This document shows positions 35,906-44,806 of a DNA stretch of 64,000 nucleotides, one piece after another; within the stretch, counting starts at the first letter, position 1; each line of letters starts with the position of its first letter. Under the pieces are notes generated by a model. The model was not told the DNA's origin and made no database searches. It saw nothing but the letters and a program-made list of their open reading frames with translations. Made by a program: the position numbers and the translations under genes. Source of the DNA: AR12 sp036265915 (GTDB taxonomy: Bacteria; Methylomirabilota; Methylomirabilia; Rokubacteriales; CSP1-6); NCBI GenBank assembly GCA_036265915.1, contig DATAOC010000020.1:1-64000 (forward strand), read 5' to 3'.

Positions 35906-36520
35906 ATGAACGTCCTCGCCATCGGCGCGCACCCGGACGACATCGAATACGGCTGCGGCGGCATGCTCACCAAGTACGCGGAGAAAGGGCACACCGTGTA
36001 CCTCTTCATCGCCTCCGACGGCAGCCTCGGCGGCGAGCCGGCCGTGCGCCGGCGTGAGCAGATGGACTCCGCGATGATCATGGGCGCCCGCGAGGTGTTC
36101 TGGGGCGAATACCCGGACACGGAGATTCCGCTGAACCGCGAGCTCATCGTGCGGCTCGAGCAGGTGATCCGCCGCGTGGAGCCACGCATGATCTTCGTGA
36201 ATTTTCCGGAGGACACGCACCAGGACCATCGCAACCTCGCCCAGGGGACGCTGTCGGCCACCCGGTACGTCCCCAACTTTCTCTTCTACGAGGGCCCCAC
36301 CACGGTCAACTTCACGCCGAACTGCTTCACCGACGTCGAGAAGGTGCTCGACAAGAAGCTCGCGTGCCTGGAGGCGCACCGCTCGCAGGTGGCGAAGACG
36401 AACATCGAGGACCAGACGATCCTGGAGCTGGCGCTGTCGTGCGCCAACTTCCGGGGCATCCAGGCCCGGGTGAAATACGCCGAAGCGTTCCAGTCGATCC
36501 GTCTGCTGCTGAACATTTGA
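35906..36520 (+). CDS. PIG-L family N-acetylglucosaminyl deacetylase
   Basis: A 204-aa protein with the family's metal motif AIGAHPDDIEYGCGG near the N-terminus (His, Asp, Asp) and HQDHRNLAQ supplying the third His. The catalytic Asp is in AHPDD. Its substrate is probably an N-acetylated sugar on a nucleotide or lipid carrier. Next to WbqC and a DegT aminotransferase it forms an amino-sugar tailoring trio. The start follows the previous stop without a gap. Confidence 0.88.
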   Translation: MNVLAIGAHPDDIEYGCGGMLTKYAEKGHTVYLFIASDGSLGGEPAVRRREQMDSAMIMGAREVFWGEYPDTEIPLNRELIVRLEQVIRRVEPRMIFVNFPEDTHQDHRNLAQGTLSATRYVPNFLFYEGPTTVNFTPNCFTDVEKVLDKKLACLEAHRSQVAKTNIEDQTILELALSCANFRGIQARVKYAEAFQSIRLLLNI

Positions 36521-37554
36521 TTCCGCACTCGCGACCGTCCATCAGCGATGCCGACATCGCGCGCGTCTCCGCCGTCCTGCGCGCGGGTCAGCTGGCGCAG
36601 GGCCCCGAGGTGGCCGCGCTCGAGCTCGAGCTGGCGGCGCGCCTGAGCGTGGCGTCCGCGGCCGTGGTGAGCTCGGGAACGGCGGCGCTGGAGCTGGCGC
36701 TGCGCGCGCTCGACGTCGGCCCCGGCGACGAGGTGCTCATCCCGACCTACGTCTGCGACGCGCTCTATCACGCCGTCACCCGCTGCGGCGCCGCGCCGGT
36801 GCTCGTCGATGCCGACCCCGCCACGCTGACGCTCTCGGCCAAGGACGCCGAGGCGCGGCGCACGCGGCGCACGCGGGCGGCCATCGTGCCGCACGCCTTC
36901 GGTCTCGCGGTCGACCTCGAGCCGTTCGTCGCGCTCGGCGTGCCGGTCATCGAGGACTGTGCGCAGGCGCTCGGCGCCGAGGTGGGCGGGCGGGCCGCGG
37001 GAGCGGCGGGAACGCTCGCAGTGTGCTCGTTCTACGCCACGAAGATGATCGCGGCCGGCGAGGGCGGCGCCGTGCTCGGGCCGGCGGCACTGGTGGCGCG
37101 TGTGCGCGAGGCGCGCGACTACGACGAGCGAGAGCGGCTCACGCCGCACACGAACGCCAAGCTCACCGACCTGCAGGCCGCGCTCGCGCGCAGCCAGCTG
37201 GCGCGCCTCGAGCAGTTCGTGGCCCGGCGGCGCGCCATCGCCGCGCGCTATCGCGCGCGATTGGCCGGCGCCGACTGTGCGGTGCCCCCGGACCCGGCGC
37301 GCCGGCACGTGTACCATCGGTTCGTCGTGAGCGTCGAGCGCGATCCCGCCGAGCTGCAGTCGACGCTCGCGGCCAGGGGCGTGGCCGTCCGCCGGCCCGT
37401 GTTCCGGCCCGCCCACCGCGCGCTCGGCCTGCACGGCTATCCCGAGGCGGAGAGGCTGTGGGCCACGGCGCTGTCGCTGCCCTGCTATCCGGCGCTCACC
37501 GACGGCGAGGTCGACGTCGTCGCCTCGGCGTTGCGGGAGGCGCTCGGCGCGTGA
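36517..37554 (+). CDS. DegT/DnrJ/EryC1-type sugar aminotransferase
   Basis: A 345-aa PLP-dependent enzyme. The PLP Schiff-base Lys is Lys176 in FYATKMIAAGEGG; VIEDCAQALGA gives the Asp that contacts the pyridine ring; SSGTAALELALRAL is the phosphate-binding region. It would aminate a keto-sugar nucleotide. The likely start is TTG in a TTGA overlap with the PIG-L stop, since homologous sequence (IPHSRPSISDAD) begins right there and the next ATG is far inside. The longer frame from 36364 lies in another gene. Confidence 0.88.
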   Translation: MIPHSRPSISDADIARVSAVLRAGQLAQGPEVAALELELAARLSVASAAVVSSGTAALELALRALDVGPGDEVLIPTYVCDALYHAVTRCGAAPVLVDADPATLTLSAKDAEARRTRRTRAAIVPHAFGLAVDLEPFVALGVPVIEDCAQALGAEVGGRAAGAAGTLAVCSFYATKMIAAGEGGAVLGPAALVARVREARDYDERERLTPHTNAKLTDLQAALARSQLARLEQFVARRRAIAARYRARLAGADCAVPPDPARRHVYHRFVVSVERDPAELQSTLAARGVAVRRPVFRPAHRALGLHGYPEAERLWATALSLPCYPALTDGEVDVVASALREALGA

Positions 37555-38666
37555 CGAAGAGCCTGGCGCGACTGGCGCTTCTGGCGGTGGTGATGCTGCC
37601 GCCGGTGCGCCGCGCTTTCGGCGCCGCCGGGCTCAGCTGGCTCTATCTGATGGCGCTGGCCTTTGCCGCGTCGCTGGCCGCCGTGCCCCTCGTGCGGGCG
37701 CTGGCGACCTGGTGGAGCGTGCTCGACGTGCCGGCCGCGCGCAAGGTGCACGCGGTGCCCACGCCGCTCCTGGGTGGCGCTGCCGTGTACGCGGCGTTCG
37801 CGGCGACCGTGCTCTTCAACTTCTCCTTCTCGCGGCAGCTGAAAGGCGTGGCCGTCGGGGCCACCATCGTGGTCGTGGTCGGGGTGCTCGACGACATCTT
37901 CGACCTCTCCCCGCGGCTGAAGCTGCTCGGCCAGCTCGCGGCCGGTGTGGTCGCGCTCGCGTACGGCGTCACGCTGAACGTCGTGCCGCACCAGCTTGCG
38001 GGGGCGGTCGCCATCAACGCGCTGCTGACCCTGCTGTGGCTGCTCACGGTCACCAACGCGCTGCAGTTCCTCGACGGCATGGACGGCCTCGCGGCCGGCG
38101 TCGGCGCCATCGCCGCCCTCTTCTTCAGCATGGCCGCGCTGCAGACCAACCAGCGCTACCTGATGTTCCTCGCGGCGCCGCTGGTCGGCGCGTGCCTCGG
38201 GTTCCTGCCGTACAACTTCCGGCCCAGTCGGCGCGCCAGCATCTTTCTCGGCGACGCCGGCGCAAGCTTCATCGGCTTCACGCTGGCCGGGTTGGCCGTC
38301 ATGGGAGAATGGGCGCAGGACGATCCGCTCGTCGCCCTGCTGACGCCGATGCTCATTCTCTCCGTGCCCCTGTTCGACATCGCGTATGTTGGCATCGTGC
38401 GCATCGTCACGGGCAAGGTGCACTCGGTGTCCGAGTGGCTCGCGTACACCGGCAAGGATCACATCCACCACCGGTTCGAGGCGCTGGGCATGAACCGGCC
38501 GGAGAGCGTGCTGCTCATCCTTGCCATCGCGGCCACGCTCGGTCTCTCGGCCCTGCTCCTGAAGTTCGCGAACCGGGCGGAAGCCGTGCTGGTGCTCGTC
38601 CAGGCCGGCTGCATTCTGGCCATCATCGCCGTGCTGGAGAGCGTGGCGCGCGGGCGCGGACGATGA
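37551..38666 (+). CDS. WecA/MraY-family undecaprenyl-phosphate sugar-1-phosphate transferase
   Basis: A 371-aa membrane protein with about 10-11 helices. Family motifs are present: DVPAARKVHAVPTPLLGG, VLDDIFDLSPRLKLLGQ with the catalytic-site Asp pair, FLDGMDGLAAG, FLGDAGASFIGF and KDHIHHRFEALG. It likely starts each repeat unit by moving a HexNAc-1-phosphate to undecaprenyl phosphate, and it is the only initiating transferase in this window. GTG start in a GTGA overlap. Confidence 0.9.
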   Translation: MTKSLARLALLAVVMLPPVRRAFGAAGLSWLYLMALAFAASLAAVPLVRALATWWSVLDVPAARKVHAVPTPLLGGAAVYAAFAATVLFNFSFSRQLKGVAVGATIVVVVGVLDDIFDLSPRLKLLGQLAAGVVALAYGVTLNVVPHQLAGAVAINALLTLLWLLTVTNALQFLDGMDGLAAGVGAIAALFFSMAALQTNQRYLMFLAAPLVGACLGFLPYNFRPSRRASIFLGDAGASFIGFTLAGLAVMGEWAQDDPLVALLTPMLILSVPLFDIAYVGIVRIVTGKVHSVSEWLAYTGKDHIHHRFEALGMNRPESVLLILAIAATLGLSALLLKFANRAEAVLVLVQAGCILAIIAVLESVARGRGR

Positions 38667-39094
38667 AGGCAGCCGTCCGGAGGCTGCGCGAGCGGTTCCT
38701 GGCGCTGCTGCACCTCGACGATCCACCGTGGCGGGTGGCGCTGGCCCTCGCCGTCGGCGTGTTCATCAGCTTCACGCCCTTCCTCGGCTTCCAGACGCTC
38801 CTGGCCCTTCTCGTGGGCACCGTGTTCCGACTGAATGCCGCCGTCGTGGTGACCGGGACGTGGCTCAACCTGCCGTGGTTCATGCCGTTCGTCTATGCCG
38901 GCTCGCTGAAGGTGGGCGCGCTGCTCCTGCCGGACCTCAAGGACGTCGGTGACTGGTCGCTCGCGCTGCTCATCGGCACCACGCTGCTCGGATCCGCAGC
39001 GGCGGTGGTGACGTATGTCGTCGCCCTCGGCGTCATGCGCCGACGCGGAAAGCACCGCTCCCGGGAGCCGCGCTCCAAGCGCGAGGCGGCGTGA
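38663..39094 (+). CDS. DUF2062 membrane protein
   Basis: A 143-aa protein with the DUF2062 pattern: PPWRVALALAVGVFISFTPFLGFQTLLALL, a second hydrophobic hairpin with NLPWFMPFVYAGSLKVG, then a third near residue 105-125, and a basic tail. Function is unknown; members often sit beside lipid-A or glycan genes. Start overlaps the previous gene as ATGA and its stop overlaps the next as GTGA. Confidence 0.82.
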   Translation: MKAAVRRLRERFLALLHLDDPPWRVALALAVGVFISFTPFLGFQTLLALLVGTVFRLNAAVVVTGTWLNLPWFMPFVYAGSLKVGALLLPDLKDVGDWSLALLIGTTLLGSAAAVVTYVVALGVMRRRGKHRSREPRSKREAA

Positions 39095-39864
39095 GCCCCG
39101 CCGTCGGTCGGGCGCTGACGCTGGCGGTGACGCTGGCGCTGCTCATCGTCGGCTATCGGGTCGTGCTGGGTCTCATCGACCGTCTGGTGGCCGCGGTCGC
39201 CGAGCGGCATCCCGACGCGATCCGCTCCCGCACGCTCGGCTCGCTGCTCACGAATCTGCTGCGCTGGGTGCTCGCGTTCGTCGTGCTGGTGCTCCTGCTG
39301 CGCGAGCTCGGCATCGACGTCGGCGCGCTCGTCGTGTCGGCCGGCGTCATCGGCATCGTCGTCGGCCTCGGGGCGCAGGCGCTGATCCGCGACCTGATCA
39401 CCGGGATCTTCCTGCTCTTCGAGGGCTTGCTCGCCATCGGCGACGTCGTCAAGGTCGGCGATCACACGGGCGTGGTGGAGGCCATCGGGCTGCGGGTGAC
39501 GCGGTTGCGCCTGCCCGACGGCGCGCTGCGCGTGGTACCGAACGGGCTGCTGACGGACTTCTCCAACTACAGCTCGGGGTGGGCGCGCGCCATCGTCGAC
39601 GTCGCCGTGCCCCGCACGGTGGACGTCGAGCGGGCGCTGGCGGCGCTGCGGGCGATCGGCGAGGCGTGGGCGCGCGACAGCTCGCGCGCGCTGGACCCGC
39701 CGATGGCGCAGGGTATTATGAGGTTCAGCGGCGGCGGTGACGCGGTGCTTCGGTTGACCGTCAAGGTCGAGGCCGCCCGTCGCGAAGAAACGGAGCTCGA
39801 GCTCCGACGGCGCATCCGAGACGCGTTCGACCGCGAGCAGTGGCCCGTGGCCGGCGCATCCTGA
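39091..39864 (+). CDS. small-conductance mechanosensitive channel (MscS family)
   Basis: A 257-aa inner-membrane protein. Helices near residues 4-22 and 50-70 precede the pore-lining TM3 (VVSAGVIGIVVGLGAQALIRDLITGIF). The beta-domain follows with GDVVKVGDHTGVVEAIGLRVT and VVPNGLLTDFSNYS, and a short C-terminal domain ends the protein. It lacks the large N-terminal extensions of MscK/MscM. It probably protects against hypo-osmotic shock; its link to the EPS locus is positional only. GTG start. Confidence 0.88.
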   Translation: MSPAVGRALTLAVTLALLIVGYRVVLGLIDRLVAAVAERHPDAIRSRTLGSLLTNLLRWVLAFVVLVLLLRELGIDVGALVVSAGVIGIVVGLGAQALIRDLITGIFLLFEGLLAIGDVVKVGDHTGVVEAIGLRVTRLRLPDGALRVVPNGLLTDFSNYSSGWARAIVDVAVPRTVDVERALAALRAIGEAWARDSSRALDPPMAQGIMRFSGGGDAVLRLTVKVEAARREETELELRRRIRDAFDREQWPVAGAS

Positions 39865-39882
39865 AAACGAGGAGTCCCCGCC

Positions 39883-40749
39883 ATGCGCGTGCGGAAGGGC
39901 GTGTTCCCCGCGGCCGGGCTCGGCACGCGGTTCCTGCCGGCCACCAAGGCGCAGCCGAAGGAGATGCTGCCGCTCGTCGACAAGCCGATGATCCAGTACG
40001 TCGTCGAGGAGGCGGTCGCCTCCGGCCTGGCCGAGATCATCATCGTCACCGGGCGCGGCAAGCGCGCGATCGAGGATCACTTCGACGCCGCCTTCGAGCT
40101 CGAGTACTACCTGAACGACCGCGGCAAGGTCGACGAGCTCGCGCAGATCAAGACGATCTCCGAGCTGGCTTCGGTCTCGTACGTGCGGCAGAAGGAGCCG
40201 CTCGGCCTCGGCCACGCCATCCTGTGCGCGCGCACGCTGGTCGGTGACGAGCCGTTCGGCGTGTTTCTCGGCGACGACATCATCGGCGGCGCCCGGGTCC
40301 CGTGCATGAAGCAGCTCCTCGACGTCTTCGCGCAGTACGACGGGCCGGTGATCGCCGTGGAGCGAGTGCCGCGCGAGCGCATCCACCAGTACGGCGTCAT
40401 CGCCGGCCGCAACGTCGCGGGTAACGTGTGGGAGATCAGCGACCTCGTCGAGAAGCCGCGTCCGGAAGACGCGCCGTCCGATTTGGCCATCATCGGCCGC
40501 TACGTGCTGACCCCCGATCTGTTCGGCATTCTCGCCGATACCGCGGCCGACAAGCGCGGCGAGATCCAGCTCACGGACGGGCTGCGGACGCTGCGCAAGC
40601 GGCGGCCGATGTACGCGGTGGAGTTCCAGGGCAAGCGCTACGACACCGGCGACAAGCTCGGGTTCCTCAAGGCCACGGTGGAGTTCGCGCTCGAGCGGCC
40701 GGATCTCGCAGACGCGTTTCGCGCGTATCTGAGGAGCCTGCAACTCTAG
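39883..40749 (+). CDS. galU: UTP-glucose-1-phosphate uridylyltransferase
   Basis: A 288-aa GT-A-like nucleotidyltransferase of normal GalU length. The nucleotide loop is FPAAGLGTRFLPATKAQPKEM, followed by MLPLVDKPMIQYVVEEAV. The metal Asp is in FGVFLGDDII, and GVIAGRNVAGN and FQGKRYDTGDKLG complete the sugar site. It makes UDP-glucose, the precursor for many EPS sugars, which fits its place at the end of the locus. ACGAGGAG precedes the ATG. Confidence 0.95.
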   Translation: MRVRKGVFPAAGLGTRFLPATKAQPKEMLPLVDKPMIQYVVEEAVASGLAEIIIVTGRGKRAIEDHFDAAFELEYYLNDRGKVDELAQIKTISELASVSYVRQKEPLGLGHAILCARTLVGDEPFGVFLGDDIIGGARVPCMKQLLDVFAQYDGPVIAVERVPRERIHQYGVIAGRNVAGNVWEISDLVEKPRPEDAPSDLAIIGRYVLTPDLFGILADTAADKRGEIQLTDGLRTLRKRRPMYAVEFQGKRYDTGDKLGFLKATVEFALERPDLADAFRAYLRSLQL

Positions 40750-40805
40750 CCCCTTTACGTCGGTTCCGAGTTCTGAGACCTTCGCGCACCAGGAGGAGAT
40801 CTCGC

Positions 40806-41414
40806 ATGCGGAGCCACCTCGTCGCGCTCTCCATCACTGCGGTTGCGGTGTCGCTCGTCTTCGGCGCGTGCGCCAAGCGGCCGGCCATCACGCTGGCGCC
40901 GGCTCCGCCGCCCGCCGCGGAAACACGCGTGGTTCCGCCGACGCCGCCGCCGGCGGCGCCCGCACCCGCGCCCGTCGCACCGGCGCCGGCGCCCGTGGCT
41001 CCCGCGCCGCCGCCGCCGACTCCGGCTCCACCCGTTGCCGCCGCGGAGCCGCGTCCCGCGCCGACGGAGTTCCGCGCGGACGCGAACGTCCGCACGGTGT
41101 ACTTCGCCTTCGACAAGGCGGTGATCCGTCCCGGCGACGCGAAGATCCTCGATGCCAACGCGGCGTGGCTCAAGCAGCACGATGTCCTCTTGATGATCGA
41201 GGGCCACTGCGACGAGCGCGGTACCGAGCAGTACAACCTCGCGCTCGGAGAGCGGCGGGCGGTGGCCGTCATGCAGTATCTGCGCGATCACGGTGTGGCG
41301 GCCGATCGCATGTCGCTCGTCTCCTACGGTGAGGAGGCGCCCGCGTGTCAGGCCCACACCGAAGCGTGCTGGTCGAAGAATCGCCGCGCGCAGTTCAAGA
41401 TCAAGGAGCGCTGA
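40806..41414 (+). CDS. Pal/OmpA-family peptidoglycan-associated lipoprotein
   Basis: A 202-aa exported protein. The signal sequence ends in SLVFGAC with a lipobox-like Cys22. A Pro/Ala-rich linker covers ~residues 30-90, then an OmpA-like domain (VYFAFDKAVIRPGDAKIL, IEGHCDERGTEQYNLALGERRA, SYGEEAP, NRRAQFKIKER). It would tether the outer membrane to peptidoglycan. AGGAGGAG lies 7 bases before the ATG. No tol genes are nearby. Confidence 0.9.
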   Translation: MRSHLVALSITAVAVSLVFGACAKRPAITLAPAPPPAAETRVVPPTPPPAAPAPAPVAPAPAPVAPAPPPPTPAPPVAAAEPRPAPTEFRADANVRTVYFAFDKAVIRPGDAKILDANAAWLKQHDVLLMIEGHCDERGTEQYNLALGERRAVAVMQYLRDHGVAADRMSLVSYGEEAPACQAHTEACWSKNRRAQFKIKER

Positions 41415-41415
41415 C

Positions 41416-42861
41416 ATGCCGACCGACGCGAGCCGGCTGCGCGCGCGTCTGAGCCATCCCGTCATCGACGCCGACGGCCACTGGCTCGAGTACGGTCCGG
41501 TCATGCGCGAGGAGTTCCGGCGCATCGGCGGCGATGCCGCGGTGGAGGCGCTCGCGCTCGCCTCCCAGCGCGTGCCGAGCGCGCTGTCGATGTCGGTGGC
41601 CGAGCGGACGCGGCGGCGGGTCGGCCAGGAGGCGTTCTGGGCCTCACCGTCCGAGAACGTCCTCGACCGGGCCACGGCCATGCTGCCGCGGCTCATGCAC
41701 GAGCGGCTCGACGATCTCGGCATCGACGTCTCGGTCGTCTATCCGACGTCGGGGCTCAGCTTCCATCGCATGCAGGACACGCGGCTGCGTCGCGCCATCT
41801 GCCGCGCCTACAACGTCTTCACGGCCGATCAGTTCAGCGGGCTGGGCGATCGCGTCATCCCGGCCGCCATCATCCCCATGTACACGCCGGAGGAGGCGAT
41901 CGAGGAGCTGGAGTTCGTGGTGCGGCAGCTCGGCTACAAGGTGGTCATGGTCGGCGGCATGATGCGGCGGCGCGTGCCGGCGCTCGAGGAGGAGCACCCG
42001 GAGGCTTCGAAGCTCGTCGAGTGGTACGACGTGATCGGTCTCGACAGCCCGTACGACTACGACCCCGTGTGGGCGAAGTGCCGGGAGCTGCGCGTGGCGC
42101 CGAGCTTCCACAACGGCGCGCGCTCGATCCTGCTGCGCAACTCGCCGTCGAACTTCTGCTACAACCACATCGGCCACTTCGCCTCCGCCGGGCACGCGGT
42201 GGCCAAGGCCCTGTTCTTCGGCGGCGTGACGAGGCGGTTTCCCGACCTCAACTTTGCGTTCCTCGAGGGCGGCGTGGGCTGGGCGTGCATGCTCTACGCC
42301 GACCTCATCGGTCACTGGGAGAAGCGCAACCGGGACGCGCTCGAGCTGACGAATCCCGGCCGCCTGGATCGCGCCGCGCTGCTGTTCTACGCCGAGAAGT
42401 ACGGACGCGAGGCGATGGCGGCGGCCGTGCGTCGCGGCGAAGGGCTCGAAGGCGATGGCGGCAGCTCCGCGCTCACCGGTGGCATCGAGAACCTGGACGA
42501 CTACTTCCGGTGCGGGGTCGAGCGGAAGGAGGACATCCGCGACCGCTTCGTGCGGCCCTACTACTTCGGCTGCGAGGCCGACGATCCCGTGAACGGCTGG
42601 GCATTCAACCGGGCGGCCAATCCGCTCGGCGCGCGGCTGAACGCGCTGTTCAGCTCCGACATCGGGCACTTCGACGTGCCGGACATGGCGGACGTGGTGC
42701 CCGAGGCCTTCGAGCTCGTCGAGCACGGCCTGCTGAGCGACGACGACTTCCGCGATTTCATGTTCGCCAACGCCGTGCGGTTCTGGGGCGAGGTCAATCC
42801 CGATTTCTTCCATGGCACGGCCGTGGAGAAGCCGGCCGCGCAGCTGCTCGCCGCGCGATGA
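41416..42861 (+). CDS. amidohydrolase family 2 (metal-dependent hydrolase/decarboxylase)
   Basis: A 481-aa TIM-barrel enzyme of the ACMSD-like amidohydrolase-2 family. VIDADGHWLEYG is the N-terminal metal motif (Asp-x-x-His form), SFHNGAR gives a later His, and DLNFAFLEGGVGWA with SSDIGHFDVPD the last strand and Asp/His. Family members decarboxylate or hydrolyse ring-derived acids, often in aromatic breakdown, but the substrate here is unknown. The start is one base after the Pal stop. It leads a co-directional set with MBL, enolase and E1-alpha genes. Confidence 0.82.
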   Translation: MPTDASRLRARLSHPVIDADGHWLEYGPVMREEFRRIGGDAAVEALALASQRVPSALSMSVAERTRRRVGQEAFWASPSENVLDRATAMLPRLMHERLDDLGIDVSVVYPTSGLSFHRMQDTRLRRAICRAYNVFTADQFSGLGDRVIPAAIIPMYTPEEAIEELEFVVRQLGYKVVMVGGMMRRRVPALEEEHPEASKLVEWYDVIGLDSPYDYDPVWAKCRELRVAPSFHNGARSILLRNSPSNFCYNHIGHFASAGHAVAKALFFGGVTRRFPDLNFAFLEGGVGWACMLYADLIGHWEKRNRDALELTNPGRLDRAALLFYAEKYGREAMAAAVRRGEGLEGDGGSSALTGGIENLDDYFRCGVERKEDIRDRFVRPYYFGCEADDPVNGWAFNRAANPLGARLNALFSSDIGHFDVPDMADVVPEAFELVEHGLLSDDDFRDFMFANAVRFWGEVNPDFFHGTAVEKPAAQLLAAR

Positions 42862-43631
42862 TCCGCGTCGTCGCCCTCTGCACCGGGTACATCGAGCTCG
42901 ACCGCGCGAGCATGCTGTCCGACCTGGCGCCCGGACAGCCGTGGACGGTGCCGGTGACCAGCTATCTCGTGACCCATCCGCGCGGCCGGCTGCTCTTCGA
43001 CACCGGCGTGCACTGCCTGGCGCGCGTCGATCCGGTGGCCCGGCTCGGCGCCGAGCGCGTCAAGCGCCTCACCGTGAAATCCGCCGAGGGCGACGACGTG
43101 GTGAGCGAGCTCGCCCGCATCGGGCTCACGCCCGCCGACGTGCGCTTCGTCGCCAACTCGCACCTGCACTTCGACCACTGCGGCGGCAACGAGTTCTTTC
43201 CGTCCTCGACGTTCCTGGTGCAGCGGCCGGAGCTCGAGGCGGCGCGTCGGCCCGGCTTCGCGCCCGGCTACAGTCCGAGTCCGATCGACTTCGACCATCC
43301 GCTCGACTACCGCATGGTGGACGGTGAGCACGACGTGTTCGGCGACGGCAGCGTGCTGCTGCTGCCGACGTACGGCCACACGCCCGGGCACCAGTCGCTG
43401 CTCGTACGCGACGGCAAGAGGGCGACGCTGGTCTGCGCCTCCGACGCGTGCTACACGCGCGAGAACATGGATCGCGACGTGCTGCCGAAGATCCTCTGGG
43501 ACGCGCCGGTCATGCGGGAATCCCTCGGGCGGCTTCGAAAGCTGCGGGACAGCGCGGGCGCCACGATGTTCTATGGCCACGACCCCGCGCAGTGGGCGGC
43601 CACCCCGCGCGCGCCGGCCCCGGTGCTCTAG
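42858..43631 (+). CDS. MBL-fold hydrolase, AHL-lactonase-like subgroup
   Basis: A 257-aa metallo-beta-lactamase-fold protein. The dinuclear zinc motif is SHLHFDHCGG (His102, His104, Asp106, His107); His174 in YGHTPGH and Asp196 in ASDACY give the remaining ligands, and YGHDPAQW the last His. The sequence order resembles N-acyl homoserine lactonases, but related proteins hydrolyse many esters and lactones, and no luxI/R genes are present. ATGA overlap couples it to the amidohydrolase, so it may open a lactone in the same pathway. Confidence 0.82.
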   Translation: MIRVVALCTGYIELDRASMLSDLAPGQPWTVPVTSYLVTHPRGRLLFDTGVHCLARVDPVARLGAERVKRLTVKSAEGDDVVSELARIGLTPADVRFVANSHLHFDHCGGNEFFPSSTFLVQRPELEAARRPGFAPGYSPSPIDFDHPLDYRMVDGEHDVFGDGSVLLLPTYGHTPGHQSLLVRDGKRATLVCASDACYTRENMDRDVLPKILWDAPVMRESLGRLRKLRDSAGATMFYGHDPAQWAATPRAPAPVL

Positions 43632-43651
43632 CGCGACTCTGCCGCAGAATC

Positions 43652-43660
43652 TGCTACCGT
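43652..43660 (+). promoter_or_regulatory. extended -10 element before the MenC-like gene
   Basis: TGC-TACCGT ends 11 bases before the ATG at 43672, and no ribosome site lies in between. It has the same form and spacing as the element before the receiver gene at 2005, which makes a leaderless start plausible. Confidence 0.3.
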
Positions 43661-43671
43661 AGCGGCTCACC

Positions 43672-44787
43672 ATGCGCATCGACGCCATCGACGTCCACTG
43701 GGTCCGGATCCCGCTCGCCTTCGTGTGGAAGACGTCATACGCCGATCAGCACGTCACCGACACGATCCTCGTCCGGCTGCAGAGTGACGGTGTGCACGCG
43801 TGGGGCGAGAGCTGCCCGCCCTACATTCCCGCGTACTCCGCCGAGCACACGCTGGCCACCTTCCACACCATCCGCGAGCACCTCGCGCCGCGGCTCATCG
43901 GGCAGGAGGTCGGCTCGGCCGAGGATCTGCTCGATCGCCTGGCCTTCGTGAAGGGCAACCAGTTCGCGCGGGCGGCGCTCGAGATCGCGTGGTGGGTGCT
44001 GGAGGCGACGCGCAAGGGGGTGCCGCTGCACGTGGCGCTCGGGGGCGCCGGCGACACGGTGGCCGTCGGCGCCGACTTCGGGATTCAGGACTCGCTCGAC
44101 GTGCTGATCGGCAAGATCCAGGGCGCCATCGACGCGGGCTTCCCGCGCATCAAGCTCAAGTTCCGGCCCGGCTGGGACACGGACATGGTGGCGGCCGTGC
44201 GGACCACGTTCCCGAAATTCACGTTCCACATCGACTGCAATGCCGCGTACACGCTCGCCGACGCCCCGCTCTTCCGTGCGCTCGACCGCTACGAGCTGGC
44301 CATGATCGAGCAGCCGCTGGCCGATGACGGCATGAGCCTGGTGAACCATGCGGCCCTGCAGGCGCAGCTCGCGACGCCGATCTGCCTGGACGAGAGCGGT
44401 CACAGCACGGCCCACATCGAGGCTGCCATCCGGCTCGGCAGCTGCAAGGTCGTAAACATCAAGATGGCGCGCGTGGGCGGGCTGGCGGCGTCGCGCGAGA
44501 TCCAGGCGCTGTGCGCGCGGCACGGGATCCCGTGCTGGGTGGGCGGCATGCTGGAAAGCGCGATCGGTGAGGCGATCTGCGCCGAGCTGGCGACGCTGCC
44601 GAACTTCACGTATCCCGGCGACATCTTCCCGTCGTCGTATTTCTATCCCGTCGACATCGGCAAGCCGGAGATCGTCCTGAGCGGGCGCGGCCGGGTGGCC
44701 ACCTCGCGCGTGCCCGGCATCGCGCAGGCGCCCGATCCCGAGCTGCTCGAGCGGTGGACCGTGCAGCACGCGTCGTTCCGGGCGTAG
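43672..44787 (+). CDS. enolase-superfamily enzyme, MenC/N-succinylamino-acid racemase-like
   Basis: A 371-aa protein with full MLE-subgroup catalytic machinery: Lys161-x-Lys163 (IKLKFRPGWD), metal ligands Asp188 (FHIDCN), Glu213 (MIEQPL) and Asp240 (CLDES), and Lys264 (NIKMARVGG). The C-terminal pattern GGMLESAIGEAICAELATLPNFTYPGDI is close to Firmicute-type o-succinylbenzoate synthase and NSAR. No menaquinone genes are nearby, so a dehydratase, racemase or cycloisomerase role in the adjoining catabolic set is equally possible. Confidence 0.82.
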   Translation: MRIDAIDVHWVRIPLAFVWKTSYADQHVTDTILVRLQSDGVHAWGESCPPYIPAYSAEHTLATFHTIREHLAPRLIGQEVGSAEDLLDRLAFVKGNQFARAALEIAWWVLEATRKGVPLHVALGGAGDTVAVGADFGIQDSLDVLIGKIQGAIDAGFPRIKLKFRPGWDTDMVAAVRTTFPKFTFHIDCNAAYTLADAPLFRALDRYELAMIEQPLADDGMSLVNHAALQAQLATPICLDESGHSTAHIEAAIRLGSCKVVNIKMARVGGLAASREIQALCARHGIPCWVGGMLESAIGEAICAELATLPNFTYPGDIFPSSYFYPVDIGKPEIVLSGRGRVATSRVPGIAQAPDPELLERWTVQHASFRA

Positions 44788-44806
44788 ATTCCCAGGAGGA
44801 GGCAGC

